A DNA stretch of 64,000 nucleotides from Apteryx mantelli (GCF_036417845.1 NC_089981.1:82873268-82937267), one strand, 5' to 3'. Positions 52,601 to 63,300 are shown, counted from the stretch's first letter. Notes: generated by a model not told the origin, from the sequence alone. Made by a program: numbers and translations.

Positions 52601-55600
52601 GCGAGGCTGTGGTGCAGCAAGGTTCACACACATCCAGAACCATGCTGCCACGAAAAGGGGCAGTCCTGCCCTCCTTTCCCTCCTTGCTTCCCCTTGTCCC
52701 AGTTTTAGCAATCATGTGGCCAACTCAGGTGATCAAAAAGTAATAGGGAAGGGGCTGGTAACACCCAGCCAAAGAAATGAGTGGATGCATTTCTCCACGT
52801 GGTTGCACACTTGTTAGGCCTGGCAGGGAAAGGAGCCCAACTCTGTCACTGGGGCAGGACAACCTATTTCAGCTGCAAGGCAGTTTTAGATCAGCTACTG
52901 ACAACTGCAAAACTGCACCCTCAGGCCCAATAGTTTTATGGCTACATTATTTATGATAATAGGTCCAGACCCCAAAGCTGACCATGTGACACAGACCTTG
53001 AGCAAACCTCTGCTCTCTCATTAATCCAAATGCAGGGCTTTCCTTCCAGCACCACAGCTCTCACACTATTTGCTGGGAAATGCTCCCACACAGATTATGC
53101 TGCCACAGTCTTCTAGAATGGAAGATATGGGCTTGCACCTCTTTCAACACGAGGAACGAACTGAATTCAAGCTCCCAGCTTTCGTTGCACTCACGGTCAG
53201 TGCAGCGGGGACCTCCAGGGACACTTCAGCTCACATCTCAGTGCCGAGCTCTCTAGACATGGGCGCACTTGTCTGAATGTCAGGAACCTTTTAGCTCATG
53301 AGAGCATGAGCCATTTGCACAATCATAAAACAGGATCTACAGATTTTGCTGTGGACTGGTTTGAGATTCAACCTTTCTAAATCATCCATCGTTAGACTAC
53401 AAATGGCCATTAATGATGTCTCTCTAACTCGATCCAAGGGAACTGCTTCAGAATCATGCAAACAGCATCTGCAGAGGTACAGCCCAAACACACCTTCCTC
53501 ATTACCTAAAAAATCCACGCAGCACAACACTGCCAATCTCCATGCATAAAACTGCACATTTTTTCCTCCTTGAGTGTAAGTTTCCTCTCCTCTTTCATCT
53601 CAGTCTTTCCCCTTAGTTTCTACAACTGTGTTTCATGAGTCTATGAGGCAACTCAAAATGAAGGCAGCTACCAAAAGGTCATTATAATAGCCAGAAATGA
53701 TCTGGGCACAAGAAAGCCATATCCACACCCCTATTCTGGCAAGAGGTGAGGACCAACATCAGCTCACCTTTTGGCACGGTGATCTCACCTCATATAAACA
53801 CACACTAGCGCTTTTTGTGCATTTGTGCATTAAGCAATGCAAGGAGGCTAGGAAGAAACAAAGGACTGTCCACACCTCCAACAGTCCTAAGGATCATTCC
53901 CTCCTGCAAGCATTTGCCTGCTCTCATGGGTTTGCATGAGTGGTCTGCTACAAAGTGGGCCGAGCTAGCAACGACTGCAACTGCAAAAATAAGGAGACAA
54001 AAAGGACTGTAGTTTGTATCAGCACACAAATACTATGACCCAGCTCTGCAGCGAGTGCTGCTAGTATGTGTGCATGTAAGCTCCACCACGACGCAATGAG
54101 ATCATTCACACCTGCCTCGCCTGTAGTAGGAGATGGAGGGTGAGGGGGCAGGGTTTCTAGGAGAGATGCAGCACTTCCCAGATGCTGCCAAGATACTGTT
54201 TATTGGTAAATGAAGCCTCTCGAGTCCTAAACAATCTTCCCAGAGGAAGACAAGAGTCGCAACTGCCATATGGGGAGTGGGAAGAGGATGCCACTTAGCA
54301 AAAGTGGATCAGAAAATACATGCACAAACACACACACGCTCACACACACAATTTGTTCTGTAACTGTGCTGAATAGTAACATCCATTTCTTCCTCTTAAA
54401 TAAATCTTCCTCTAGATTTTCTCCATATAGCTTATGCAACCTTCTAGATAGCAAGCACAGATGACAAACGCTCCCAAACAGAATATCCTTCCTCACGCCC
54501 CTTAGAGAGCTGGGCAAGGAGCTTGATGATAACCCAGGCCGCTCTGATCCACTGGGGGCTTACAAAGACACCGTGTCTAAAATCACAGACTTTCCTAGTG
54601 GCAGTGAGGATGAACAGCAACGCTCTTAGTCAGGCCTAAGGTGAAGCTACCTTAATGGTAGCACCTTTGAAAACTTTTGTCCTGACCCACTGCTTGCCTT
54701 CATTCCCCTAGCTGTGAAGGTGACATACTGCAACTCACCCTCCTCCCAGGGCCATCGCATACTCTCACCACTGCTTAATTTTGGCATTCTGGATGACAAT
54801 ACCTTGTAACATGAAACTCTGAAAAGACAGAAGTGCAAAGGAGAATTTTAAATGTAAAAAGTAAAAAGAAATACGGTGCCACACTCACAAGGCCAAAAGT
54901 GTACGCACAAACACATGCTGGGTGGCTCTGAAATTTCCCAGAAAGAGAGCAAGTGTTCAGTGCAGACTCACGTCTGTGCTTCGTGTCAGGAAGCTGTGGG
55001 CTCTTACCGCATTCTTCAGAGACCAGATGCATATCCCCAGTCACGTCAGTGCTTTCTCCCACTTGAGCAGCCAGGAATGTATTCTGTGAGGTTGCTTTTG
55101 TCCATGTCTTTCTTTGCTTTCCTTCACTCAGTCCTAGTGGTGCTACTGATTCAGTGTAGCCTCTTTAAATGTCCTGAGTAACGAGTACAGGCACTGGTCC
55201 TTATCGGGCTCCCGAACATACATTCTAGCTAGAGCACTGGCTGACTCCTTAACCAGACAGGTGATAAAAGTCACCAACACTTAGGATCTTTAAGTGGAAA
55301 CTGGCCATCCATTTATTTTAGTCTCAAGTTCAAGCAGAAATTTGATTTATCACGCATGCAATGTCTTTTCATTATACGTGCATTTTGCTATAAAGGTTTG
55401 CAGGACTTAATGAAAACTCACTTCTCACCTAAGGATTCCTGGCTGTATGAATGATTATTTCCTGAGGTCAGCAGTGCTCACATAGAGCAGAAAGAATAAT
55501 TCCCTCTACTACAGCAATTATTGGCAAAATTCAGTGACCCCTGTTAAGCTGGAGGCCAAAGTAAGTAAATGCAATAGTGCTTTCTCGTTTTAAACACTCC

Positions 55601-58600
55601 CAGAGCCTCCATGTGCCTCCCCTTGCACATGTATTGAGGATAACTATCTAACCATCCAGAGAAGATTCCTATTAGGAATCTTCAAATTCCTATTAGTCAA
55701 ACTTACTGGTATTCCAAGGTCTAAAAAATTATTTTAGTGTGATCAAAATGCAATCTTTAGCTAGCACTGAGATTGTCTAACTGAAAAATCTCCAAAGACT
55801 TTGTGCAATTGAAGTACAGGGCTCACCTATATACTACACCAGTGCTATGAGCATGGTGTCAGACAGCTCGGGAGACTCTTCAATCACAGAACATGCTGTG
55901 CAAAAATACTTCAGTTCTGATCTAAAAGATTCAGCTCTGCTGGTGTTTCTGTCTCCACACCTTTTCTGTGTTTGCTGAAACTGCTAACTCAATGGTCACT
56001 TTGACTTTTTATTTTCAAAGGACATGGGCCTTGAGGAAGAAGTGGGCTAAGACTGCTGCATTCTTTATACAATTATTGCTGCTCTTCACCTTTTTGTTAT
56101 TACTTATTTTCTCAATGGAGTCATGGGGGGAAACAGACGGACTGGCCAGCTCTTCTCCTCTGCTGACAGTGCACTATTTTTAGAAGTGGCTTATTGCTCC
56201 ACTGCTTTTTTTCAACTTTTAAGCCAAATGTACAATGATAGGTTTGGCAGCCACACTCTCAGCAGCCACCACCAGTCAGCTGATCAGCAGCATCTCAGCC
56301 GCTGAGGGAGGCAAAGGCTCCTCTCTACCCATTCCTGCTAAGGCAGGAGACTTGCTCTTTCAGAAACATTGAGATGAGACGATGAAGGAGGGTCTCAAGG
56401 AAGCTGCAGGAGCAAGTTCATCTGCATTTGCAAAATTTACAATTACACGATTTGCAAATGGTGGCAAGGAGCTGCATGTAAGAAGAGGTTTGCATTCCTG
56501 TCACTAATCTCTCAAACCAATCAGCCAGCATTGCAATATTTGCTGCTGAACTACCTCCTCGCTTTTAAACTGTGGATCAGAAGCATCTGAGGTGAAGAAC
56601 TTTTCCCTGCATTTGTTTGAAAACTTGGCACTATATTACTAGCATCTTTTAAGTACAGACTAGGTCTCAGCAGCAGCCAAACCTGCACCCTGCTGATTAG
56701 CATGCCTTGGACTACCTAACAGACATTTGACTTAGGAACCCAAGAATTTCATTGCTCAAACACTTTATTAGATCCTTACGCCTAAAAATGGTTTTCAGTA
56801 ACACGTGTGCTGCTTTAGCGCCTCAGAAAAGGTACTCTGGGAGCTACGAAACATTTCCTAAGAGGCAAAAATATGATCAAAAATATATTTGATAAAAAGG
56901 AGAAGGAGTAATGATGGTTCTTAACTTCAATTCTATTTTCTTTCATTACAGACACTTGCTGTAAGTTTAAGAATGGGGGATGACAACCGGATTTTGTGCC
57001 TTTAAAAAAAAAAAGCTTCTCATCTGTTTTTTTTTTTTTTTTGCCTAAACCCAATAAACTGTATATTGGAATGACCTTGTAACAGGTTTCTGTGGCTCTT
57101 TAATCACCAGTGGCTGCTAAATGAAGCATGTCTATTTTCTCTGTTACATTACTATTGGCAACCAGGTCTTCAGTAAGTGCCCAGAAATATTTCCATGGCA
57201 ACAAAAAGCATTCAGCATTGCTACTGTTTTGTGCCAATTTAGCTTTAAAACATTCTATTGTGAAGAGAAATACAGTACATTAAGTGAAATAAAGTCAAGA
57301 TGCAATGTTCTGAAAAGAATATAAGGATAAACAGGAAACATGTATTTTGCAGAAATGGGAAAAGAATGCCAAATGCAAGGAAAAAAATTTTTTTCAAAGC
57401 TAATATTGATGCTACTGAACGCCTTTGCTGAATGTCAGCAAGTCCATATGCTCTTTTATATTGTCACTTTGGGTTAGGTAACAAAGCTAACAGAAATAAG
57501 GATACCTCAAACATCTTCTCTTGATCATTTTAATCCACGACTGAAATTTTAAGTTGTCAGGGTATTACAACCTCTCTGCGTCTAGGTTATCATCAGAACA
57601 GTTCATACTCTTGATGTTAGAGAATGAATCTAAAGGAGTCAGAGGAAATAGAGAGTTGAAAAATGAAAGAGAGAGAGCATGCATGTGTTTTGGAAGTGAA
57701 GGAGCACTTGTAAGAGCAAAACGTGTTCTTCCACATCAAAGTTCTCATGGAAGACGTTTTCAAACCATAGTTCAGTGCTTTCCTCTGTTTTATATAACTC
57801 AGTTCCGAGAAAAAAGGAATCAGGTCTCAGCCCTCTGTCCCTCAAGCAGGCAACTTCGTGACTATCAAGTCTCGAGAGCACTGGATGGCCCTTTCTGCAG
57901 TGCGTTGCAGAGAGAAAAAAATAAAAGACCATTTGAAAGCATTTGGAATGACATTCCCTCTGGTGTAAAAAATGGCACGATGCCTCTAAAGCTCCTCGTG
58001 CGGAAGCAGAAAGCTCCCAGCACAAGTGATGTAGGTGCGGGGAAGCTCCGCAAGGGCAGCCTTTCAGTCCTTGGTGCCTCCAGACAGGCTAGCGCGAAGG
58101 AAACCTAATAATAAGAGGGAGCCCAGCAGCAACATCGACAGATGCTCAGCTCTGCCGTGTCCACGTGCATTCTGGACACTTGATCCATGCACACATGGCA
58201 AATCCAACCCTTCAGCTTTGTCTCAGTGCCTGTGAACAGATCCTGGGGTCAGGATACCGCACAGGCAGGGCATAGGGAAGGGGCCTGCGGGTACCAAAAG
58301 GTAGAGGAGCCATGCAGACAAAAGGTTGGGCTTTCTGCTCTAACAGATACAGCTCTGGGGTGCTTAACCAGAGAATCAGCACTTGTTCATTTGGGATATG
58401 ACATGAGCAGCCCCAATTTGGAAGACAGAACAGCTAGACCAAAAGCTCTCCCTAATTATTTATTCCCTGGCCATAATGATGTGAGGAACAGTAATAAAGA
58501 AAGGAGCTAATTTTAACATTCATCATAGAATGCCATCAAGGTTTATATCACCTCAGTCTGGTATTCCTATTAAATACAAAAACAAATAGGCTGATTTTCT

Positions 58601-60273
58601 GCTGGCTGCACAGCAAGGCAAGGTACACAAAACTTCCCCAGAAGTCAAAAGCGATGAAAAACTCCTTGTCATTTTAAGGCAAACATTTTCAAGAGCACCT
58701 ACCTCCTATTTCAAAAAATAATGTAGATATTTGAAACCAAGCTCTGAAGATCTTTAGTGAGTCTCAAGGTTTTTATCAGCTTCATATCTAGACCCCCTCC
58801 CCTTCCTCCTTTATTCCCCTCCTTTCTCAGAAAGGAAGTTGTTCCTAAAGAGTGGCTTTAGTCCACCACAACCCAAAGATGGGGTCAGCAGGGGATTCCA
58901 GCTTTCCTGCATGCTATTGAGACATGCACCTTCATCAGTCCTCTGTGACCTGGGGAACCTCAAGCCACACTTACAGCGATATCTGGTGAGTAGGAGTCAG
59001 GTGGCTGAGATTCAGTCCTGAACACAATTGCCTGAGAAGCCGTTCATGTCACTTAATGATCCTAAGTTGTAGTTAGGTTATTTAAAACTAAAAATATCAA
59101 ATTTGGTTCTCCTTCCCATAGTCTCCTGCCTACTGTCCTCTTCAGACTTATTTGAAAAGCTGTGGGGGAGGTGGGAGGGGAGGAAAGCAATTTGGGAACC
59201 TTTTATCCACAAAATCATGAGATACGGCTAGCTTTTTAGTACAGCATTTCACAGCACATGGCACAGTAACATCTTGAGATTCCTGGCACAAAGAAACAAG
59301 GTTTGAGATTATATATATCTTTAATAGCAATGACGCAAAGGCAGATGGTTCTCAAAGCAAAGGCTTAAGGCTAAACACTCCCTTTGAAGGGTCCTGATAC
59401 CTGAAGCAAAACATGGGGGGAACAGACTACTCTCTGCTGCAGCAATAGTGCCTGATTGCCTTTTAAACACATGGAGTTTCACCCTGGAGATTTCCATTTA
59501 TTTCACTGAGATTAGTTTCAGAAAAGAGAGGAAATCAGAAACACAACAGGGAAGAGTTGGATTTTTCTTTGGGGTTTTTGTTGGTGTTTTACTTTAGCTG
59601 TGAGAAACAGAGATGACAGAGAACAAAATAAGCAGATTAGCAACCAAATCAAATTAATGCCAGAGAAGAGAGGCCTGGATAATACTGTCAGGACGCTTGC
59701 TAGCTGCTTACCTGCTAAGCTTGCCTTGCCATTATTACTTTTTAAGGAGTCACCCAAGCTGATGTTGTGCTCATGGTCTCTCATCTTCGTGCAGGCCTCG
59801 CCTTCTTCCTCAGCAATGGCAGGAAGCCGATCAAGCGGCTGAAGATCTTCATTAGTCCAGTAGGATCCGTTGGCTGCCAAAGACCTGGTGCTTTCAGCAC
59901 ACTGCTCTGGTAAGCTGGTGGCATTTTTAACCTGTTTTTGCCTCTGCAGACCCACGTCAGAGCCACAAGGGAGGGCTTGCGAAGCAAGACCAGGACCTGT
60001 TAGTGGAACATGACCATCTACTCTAGGATGCAAGTATTCCTCATCCCACAGGTCCAGGTGCCTTTCATCTTCTGATTCCTCAGAATAATGCTCATAAACT
60101 CCTCCATTATCCTCCAAGTCCCGGTTTCTCTCTTCCTCTGACTTACGACCTGCTCCACTCAAGCTCAGCAGCGATGCAGATATAGAGTCTCCTGCTTGTT
60201 GGATAGCTTCATATATTTGAGACATCCAAGACGACAGTGGCTGAAGGAAATTTTGAGCAGCCTCAGAAGCCAT
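22300..60273 (-). CDS. SYT16: SYT16, synaptotagmin-16 (six coding exons, 659 aa)
   Basis: The coding sequence is join(60273-59712, 46327-46115, 40809-40553, 36600-36157, 35079-34890, 22613-22300) on the minus strand: 1980 nt, 659 residues plus stop. All five introns are GT-AG and the phases agree (1, 1, 0, 0, 1). Residues 1-344 are acidic and serine-rich with no membrane segment. C2A spans about 366-488 and C2B about 520-656, ending in W653-H-M-L656, the WHxL motif of synaptotagmin C2B domains. Within the family, the C2B half ([20 protein letters not shown], then KRKEMIGW) belongs to the SYT14/SYT16 pair. The lack of an N-terminal membrane anchor points to SYT16 and not SYT14. Known family members bind phospholipid and oligomerise without calcium and are linked to membrane trafficking. 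The human protein is about 645 residues, so the length fits. The start is an ATG in strong context (AAC before it, G after it). The SYT16 assignment is from recalled homology, not a search. Confidence 0.93.
22896..22913 (+). repeat. A18 homopolymer (T18 in SYT16 sense)
   Basis: Eighteen A in a row, about 280 bases upstream of the SYT16 exon 6 acceptor on the transcribed strand. Confidence 0.9.
26385..26570 (-). mobile_element. MIR-like SINE remnant
   Basis: The segment around 26480-26530 (gaaacttgcccacggttacacaaaagtttgc) resembles the antisense MIR/CORE-SINE core and is followed by a trailing 'agcaggaacaaaatctaatt'. It is heavily diverged and its edges are uncertain. Confidence 0.45.
29080..29890 (-). 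mobile_element. Ancient, degenerate CR1-lineage LINE (3' part)
   Basis: The whole stretch follows, base pattern by base pattern, the 3' part of amniote CR1 LINEs in antisense. Examples are 'tgtgtgaagagctgtctcctt' near 29230, 'cctgattcactttctcaatgac' near 29328 and 'cagaactgtatacagtattca' near 29525. On the minus strand near 29810-29780 the reverse-transcriptase tail is still readable as W-A-M-K-W-K-M-K before frameshifts and stops, matching the WA.KWQM(K/E)F motif of CR1 ORF2. Many indels make it inactive and old. It is probably an insertion shared with other archosaurs or turtles. Confidence 0.85.
30495..30615. other. AT-rich element with clustered TAAT cores in SYT16 intron 5
   Basis: Within about 120 bases there are many homeodomain-type cores: CGTTAATGC, GGTTAATATG, ATAATAATGATCATG, GTAATTATTATG and CGATTAATTC. 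It also carries a palindromic TGATCA. It is not a simple repeat and looks like an intronic enhancer or conserved element, but this is inference. Confidence 0.35.
34261..34285 (+). repeat. T-rich tract
   Basis: T runs of 6, 8 and 9 interrupted by two C. It lies in SYT16 intron 5, where it is A-rich in sense. Confidence 0.85.
34890..35079 (-). CDS. SYT16: SYT16 coding exon 5 (residues 493-555, linker and start of C2B)
   Basis: The 190-nt exon runs from acceptor tccctgcag (phase 0) to donor CCTG|gtaagt (phase 1). It encodes a serine-rich linker ([18 protein letters not shown]) and then the first C2B strands: [20 protein letters not shown] and [16 protein letters not shown]. The classical C2B loop 1 aspartate cluster is replaced by the SHFRNL region. 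The last base plus the next exon gives D556. This exon lies in a different frame from the long open frames seen at this position. Confidence 0.92.
35080..36156 (-). other. SYT16: SYT16 intron 4 (1.1 kb)
   Basis: A short GT-AG intron (gtaagt ... tccctgcag) in phase 0, with strong sites at both ends. It contains two T-runs at 35412-35420 and 35441-35451 (A-runs in the sense strand) and no other feature. Confidence 0.85.
36157..36600 (-). CDS. SYT16: SYT16 coding exon 4 (residues 345-492, C2A domain)
   Basis: The 444-nt exon is phase 0 at both ends, between acceptor cctcacag and donor AGT|gtaagt. It encodes nearly the whole C2A domain: the first strand starts at about G366 (GDLDVIFDY), the loop 1 region is [15 protein letters not shown] (390-404), the lysine-rich strand is [13 protein letters not shown] (411-423), and the loop 3 region is [15 protein letters not shown] (451-465). 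Aligned by eye to SYT1 C2A, D172 is matched by D395, D178 becomes N400, and the three loop 3 aspartates become A453, H455 and K461. Calcium binding is therefore not expected, as known for this subfamily. Confidence 0.93.
36601..40552 (-). other. SYT16: SYT16 intron 3 (4.0 kb)
   Basis: GT-AG intron (gtacag ... cctcacag) in phase 0. The minus strand has a 181-codon open frame at 39081-39626 with no recognisable domain, most likely chance. Nothing else is supported. Confidence 0.8.
40553..40809 (-). CDS. SYT16: SYT16 coding exon 3 (residues 259-344)
   Basis: The 257-nt exon enters in phase 1 and leaves in phase 0. It completes D259, continues [18 protein letters not shown], and ends [11 protein letters not shown] at donor GAG|gtacag. 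The acceptor (attattag) has a poor pyrimidine tract, and the donor lacks G at +5, so both splice sites are weaker than those of the neighbouring exons. The sequence is a polar, low-complexity linker between the N-terminal region and C2A. Skipping this exon would shift the frame. Confidence 0.88.
41713..41765 (+). repeat. T11-A16-(AAC)n block
   Basis: T11 directly followed by A16, then caacaacaacaaaaaaaacaaaaac. The T/A junction is a perfect inverted repeat. Confidence 0.9.
41885..41995 (-). mobile_element. tRNA-derived SINE head remnant
   Basis: The stretch ggatccgaactcagatctct then taggtgagtgctctt is, on the minus strand, an A-box-like/B-box-like tRNA-derived head (GAGTTCGGATCC against B-box GGTTCGANTCC). 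The same arrangement recurs near 62.97 kb, which supports an interspersed family. Pol III activity is unlikely given the decay. Confidence 0.45.
45800..45945. mobile_element. Old nonautonomous repeat (DNA-element-like)
   Basis: The sequence 'aagtcctgcagtctttactc...ggcaaaat' followed by 'atggaaagatctccatagacttca' matches, from memory, a palindromic repeat seen across turtle, crocodile and bird genomes ('cctgcagtccttactcaggcaaaactcccattgaagtcaat'). The family cannot be named with certainty without a repeat-library search. Confidence 0.4.
46115..46327 (-). CDS. SYT16: SYT16 coding exon 2 (residues 188-258)
   Basis: The acceptor is a pyrimidine tract ending ttctcccag, and the exon is 213 nt in phase 1-1. 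It completes V188 and continues NSYGEDEEL, followed by serine- and acid-rich linker ([20 protein letters not shown]) and a stretch ending [14 protein letters not shown] second AG seven bases into the exon would shift the frame and has no pyrimidine tract, so it was not used. The donor GAAG|gtattg is weak at positions +4 and +5. No folded domain is evident. The serines around 'SRSQSFRS' look like possible phosphorylation sites, but that is inference. Confidence 0.88.
46577..46589 (+). repeat. T13 homopolymer
   Basis: Thirteen T in SYT16 intron 1, about 250 bases upstream of the exon 2 acceptor in the sense direction. Confidence 0.85.
54324..54351 (+). repeat. Imperfect (CA)n repeat
   Basis: cacaaacacacacacgctcacacacaca: a CA repeat interrupted by AA and GCT. 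Confidence 0.85.
57004..57042 (+). repeat. A11 / T16 inverted homopolymers
   Basis: A11 at 57004-57014 and T16 at 57027-57042, separated by gcttctcatctg. Either strand could fold into an A/T hairpin. Confidence 0.85.
59164..59183 (+). repeat. G-rich tract in SYT16 intron 1
   Basis: GGGGGAGGTGGGAGGGGAGG: four G-runs of 2-5 on the strand opposite to SYT16 transcription, about 530 bases past the exon 1 donor. Confidence 0.5.
59497..59502 (-). promoter_or_regulatory. Candidate intronic poly(A) signal AATAAA
   Basis: A perfect AATAAA on the minus strand, beginning 15 bases after the stop of the read-through frame. A T/GT-containing stretch (catgtgttt) lies about 25-35 bases downstream. The position is what an intronic polyadenylation event would need. 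Confidence 0.35.
59518..59711 (-). other. In-frame read-through extension of SYT16 exon 1 with a hydrophobic tail
   Basis: Past the exon 1 donor the frame stays open for 64 codons, to TGA at 59520-59518. A protein ending here would be 251 residues. Residues 206-226 (from I206-N-L-I-W through F-L-T-A226) are almost entirely hydrophobic. They are followed by a basic stretch ([11 protein letters not shown]) and a second hydrophobic run ([11 protein letters not shown]). This could be a composite terminal exon producing a tail-anchored short isoform, or chance read-through of an intron. The donor gtaagc is reasonable, so the spliced form is surely the main product. Confidence 0.3.
59712..60273 (-). 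CDS. SYT16: SYT16 coding exon 1 (residues 1-187)
   Basis: The exon begins at ATG 60273-60271 ([11 protein letters not shown]) and ends at donor GCAG|gtaagc, leaving one base of a valine codon. Residues 5-38 could form an amphipathic helix (W16, I20, Y21, I24, then LLSL at 35-38). Residues 45-80 are very acidic (SEEE, EESEDE, WDEE) with tyrosines at 60, 63 and 80. No transmembrane segment is present, as expected for SYT16. The in-frame GTG three codons upstream of the ATG is not a credible start. The reading frame stays open past the donor (see the extension entry). Confidence 0.9.
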
Positions 60274-60344
60274 GTTTAACACTACGCCAGTATCTGATGA
60301 TCAGTTGTTCAGTTTTGCCAGCATGTCACTTATAATTCAGGGAG
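60274..60344 (-). other. SYT16: Candidate 5' UTR part of SYT16 coding exon 1
   Basis: Upstream of the ATG, the first good acceptor-like site is cttattctatag ending at 60345, preceded by a pyrimidine-containing tract. If it is used, the exon starts at 60344 and carries 71 nt of 5' UTR. A weaker AG (ggcgtag) lies 8 bases before the ATG. No CpG island or promoter lies in the adjacent DNA, which is why an upstream non-coding exon is likely. Confidence 0.35.
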
Positions 60345-63300
60345 CTATAGAATAAGCATCATAAGAGATTACTGTAAATTGCTTGTCCATCAACACTATG
60401 TCGACACACTATGTACTTAAGATGTCTAGATCAGAGAGGAGAAATGGAAAAAAAAGACTTCTACCCATTTCAGAATTTCACTAGAAATCCAGAAATGATG
60501 GACAAATTACATATATATTCTAGCAGAGCTCTGGAAGGCTCTCATTCACTTGCTACCACCTTATGTAAAAATGTAAACATAGAGCATCTGAGCAAAAGTA
60601 CGTCTCCTAAGCACATGCATACTGGCTACAGCTGTCAACAGAGCTGGTACAAAAATACAAAACAACCTGCAGCCAAAAATCAAAAGAATTTCCTGGCCCT
60701 GACTTCCACCACACCCTTATCATTATCACATCCAGATGGGGAGCGTGGAGAATTTGGAGAGAATTAGGTTTAGCTTGATCAAAGTGACAGGCCTAAAGCT
60801 TGCAGAATGAGCCCATGGCAGACAACTATCTCAAATGCCACACTCCAGAAAGGATCTAAAGAAGCCCTCTCTGTCTACAGAGTAAAACAACCCAAATTTC
60901 TTTTCCCCTTCACAGAAGTCAACAAAACACAGGAGCTGGAATATTATAGATATGAAATTACTGGGAACAGAAGAGTTAACGAAAGCCTTGATATGATGTC
61001 CATATACTCATTATACACCCATTATAACCCTCAGTGGCTGGAATAAGCTATATCTTCACTATGGAAGTGGACATAGCCCAGATCTTTATAGCACTTCTTA
61101 AGTGCAGAGCAATTGTAAGGCAATTATAAAAGGTGGTATATTTTAATTGTTATTAAAGTAGTGTTATATCTGGAATAATCACATATTTGTAGAATTGTAA
61201 GTATTAACCTTTTGGACTGAGATAAACCGTGAGATATGACTTTTCTGAAGTTGGGGATGGAGACAGACTGATCATATCTTGTTTTCTTAAAACTCATCTG
61301 ATCCTAAATAAGAATACAGGTATTTTTGTTTTCATAACTTGCAGAAAATTAATTTTTATCTAATATATACCTTCCCACATGAGATCCCTCACAATGATAT
61401 CAGAACTTCTTTGATGAACTTACAGAAGGAGGAAAAACCTAGAAATAGGATGATGGGTTTAGGAGGAAGGAATTAAATAGCAGGAGATTTGGGGCTAAGA
61501 GGCAACTTAAAAGAAAAAAATATAAGCTTTAAATAGTTAATACCAGCATTAATCTGCGTCTTGCTGAATTTAGAGGTTTCTACAACGTCAGTGTTTCACT
61601 CCCCAAGAAACGACTATTTAGCATGATGGCAAAAGCTTAGCTAGGAATAATCAAAGTATAAAAGGGAAAATACAGTATAAGCAGCAAGAAAATAATCTCA
61701 GCAGCAATGTATATTACCTTGTGAAATGGTTTCCAGAGAAAGGTAGCGGAAACCTCACTGTTTTGGATATTTAAATGAGCACGGACTAAGGAGATCCCAC
61801 CTTCTGGAGGGAGCAGCTTTTTAGAGATGAGATCAGTGACTTAGAAGGTCTCTTCCTTTTGAACCACCTGCACTGAATAATTTTGCTCGGTGATGTTGAT
61901 CTTGTTACGCTCTATTCTGTAGGCACTTTCAAGAAGGTTATTATCAGTTCCAACACATATTTAAAATTACAGTCCTAACAAAGGCAATAAATAAATTTAG
62001 GTGATTAAAGCCATTTTAAAAGCTGATGACTGTTACAAACTTCTGGCTCAGGGCACATGTTGTTCCAGTCTCCATCCGTCAACCACTGGCTGCTGGCTCA
62101 GCCCTAGGACCTGGGTAATGTCCCCTGCTATGCATTAAATCTTTGGCAAAGAACAATGTCATGACATAACCTCCCAGGTGAGCTGTTCCCTTCATTGGCC
62201 TGCCTCTTTCCAGTCCTGCCCTTGTCCAAGCCTCTCTGCTTTGCGTAATATGGTTATTTTCTCACAGACCTAAACTCATTACACACTCCAAATGATACAT
62301 TTTCAGGACAGTGCAGATTTGCTATTCATAAGTCACCAGCACCGTAGAAGTTACTGGGAGGAGATGATACTTTGAACAGTGAGATTCCCCCAGGCATGGA
62401 AGGAGGTAACTTTGGGTGAGTAAGTACTGGATACAGGATGCATTTTTAACTTCTCACTTATATACAGGCAACAGCAAAGGGATCTTGGAGCTCTGATGAA
62501 GAGAGGACTTCTTAACCTTCTGCCTCTATCTCAGCAGCAAGGTATATGACAGCAGTAACCCTTGGAGGGATGCAAGCATGCAGGAGCGATAGCTAACCAA
62601 TGTAGATATAACATAAGGGTGCTAAAATGAAGCACTGATCTTTTTAAAAAACAAAAAACAAAAACAGAACATAGGCTTGTGATCTTTTTCACAGGGAATA
62701 ATTAGCTCACCTTGTTATTAGATTTCAGAGTAACACTCATCTGGTTCAACAGAACCATGCCCACTTCCTTCAGGTGCTGTGGCTGGCTGCCTGAAGGCTC
62801 AGGCAAATATCACAGTGCTGCACAATAGACTCCATGATCGGGAGGTTGTTGTCCCAACCACAAAGACTGAGAGAGTTTTTCAAAGTGAGATTTCAGTTTA
62901 GTCACAGAATTAATGCAGTGATTTAATATCACCTGTAGGGCTGGGATGTGGTCACCCAGTCATCTCAATAAGATGAGAGTTGAACTTGCATCTTTCATGT
63001 ATCAGGTGAATGTCCTGAATATCTTGCTATCAGTAGGTTGGGGGCAAAAATGACACATACACACATCCATAATTCTAACCAAGACCTGAGAAACTTGTCT
63101 GGATTAAAGCCGGACATCCAAAACAAATGTTTGATTTCAATGGATAGGTAACGGGCAGACATTGAAGTGTATATCATCGGAAGAATCTGAATCTTTTCAT
63201 CATTATACCTGCACAACACGCAACCCAGCCGCTGACTACACAACCCTTACCAGCAGAAGTAACACAGTTTCCAGGATGCCTGACTCTGCTGAGTCTTTGC

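Larger units (their letters stand above)
46328..59711 (-). other. SYT16: SYT16 intron 1 (13.4 kb)
   Basis: GT-AG intron (gtaagc ... ttctcccag) in phase 1. It holds simple-sequence tracts, a 199-codon plus-strand open frame at 50107-50706 with no recognised homology, a G-rich tract near the donor end, and otherwise unremarkable AT-rich DNA. No additional SYT16 coding exon was found between the flanking exons, and none is needed for the frame. Confidence 0.8.

Noticed and set aside
22300..60273. SYT14 as an alternative identity
   Set aside because: SYT14 has an N-terminal membrane segment and a different N-terminal half. Here the N-terminus is soluble and acidic, which fits SYT16.
60274..60282. 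Upstream GTG start giving MLN before MASEAAQ
   Set aside because: Non-ATG initiation three codons before a strong-context ATG is not credible in a vertebrate gene.
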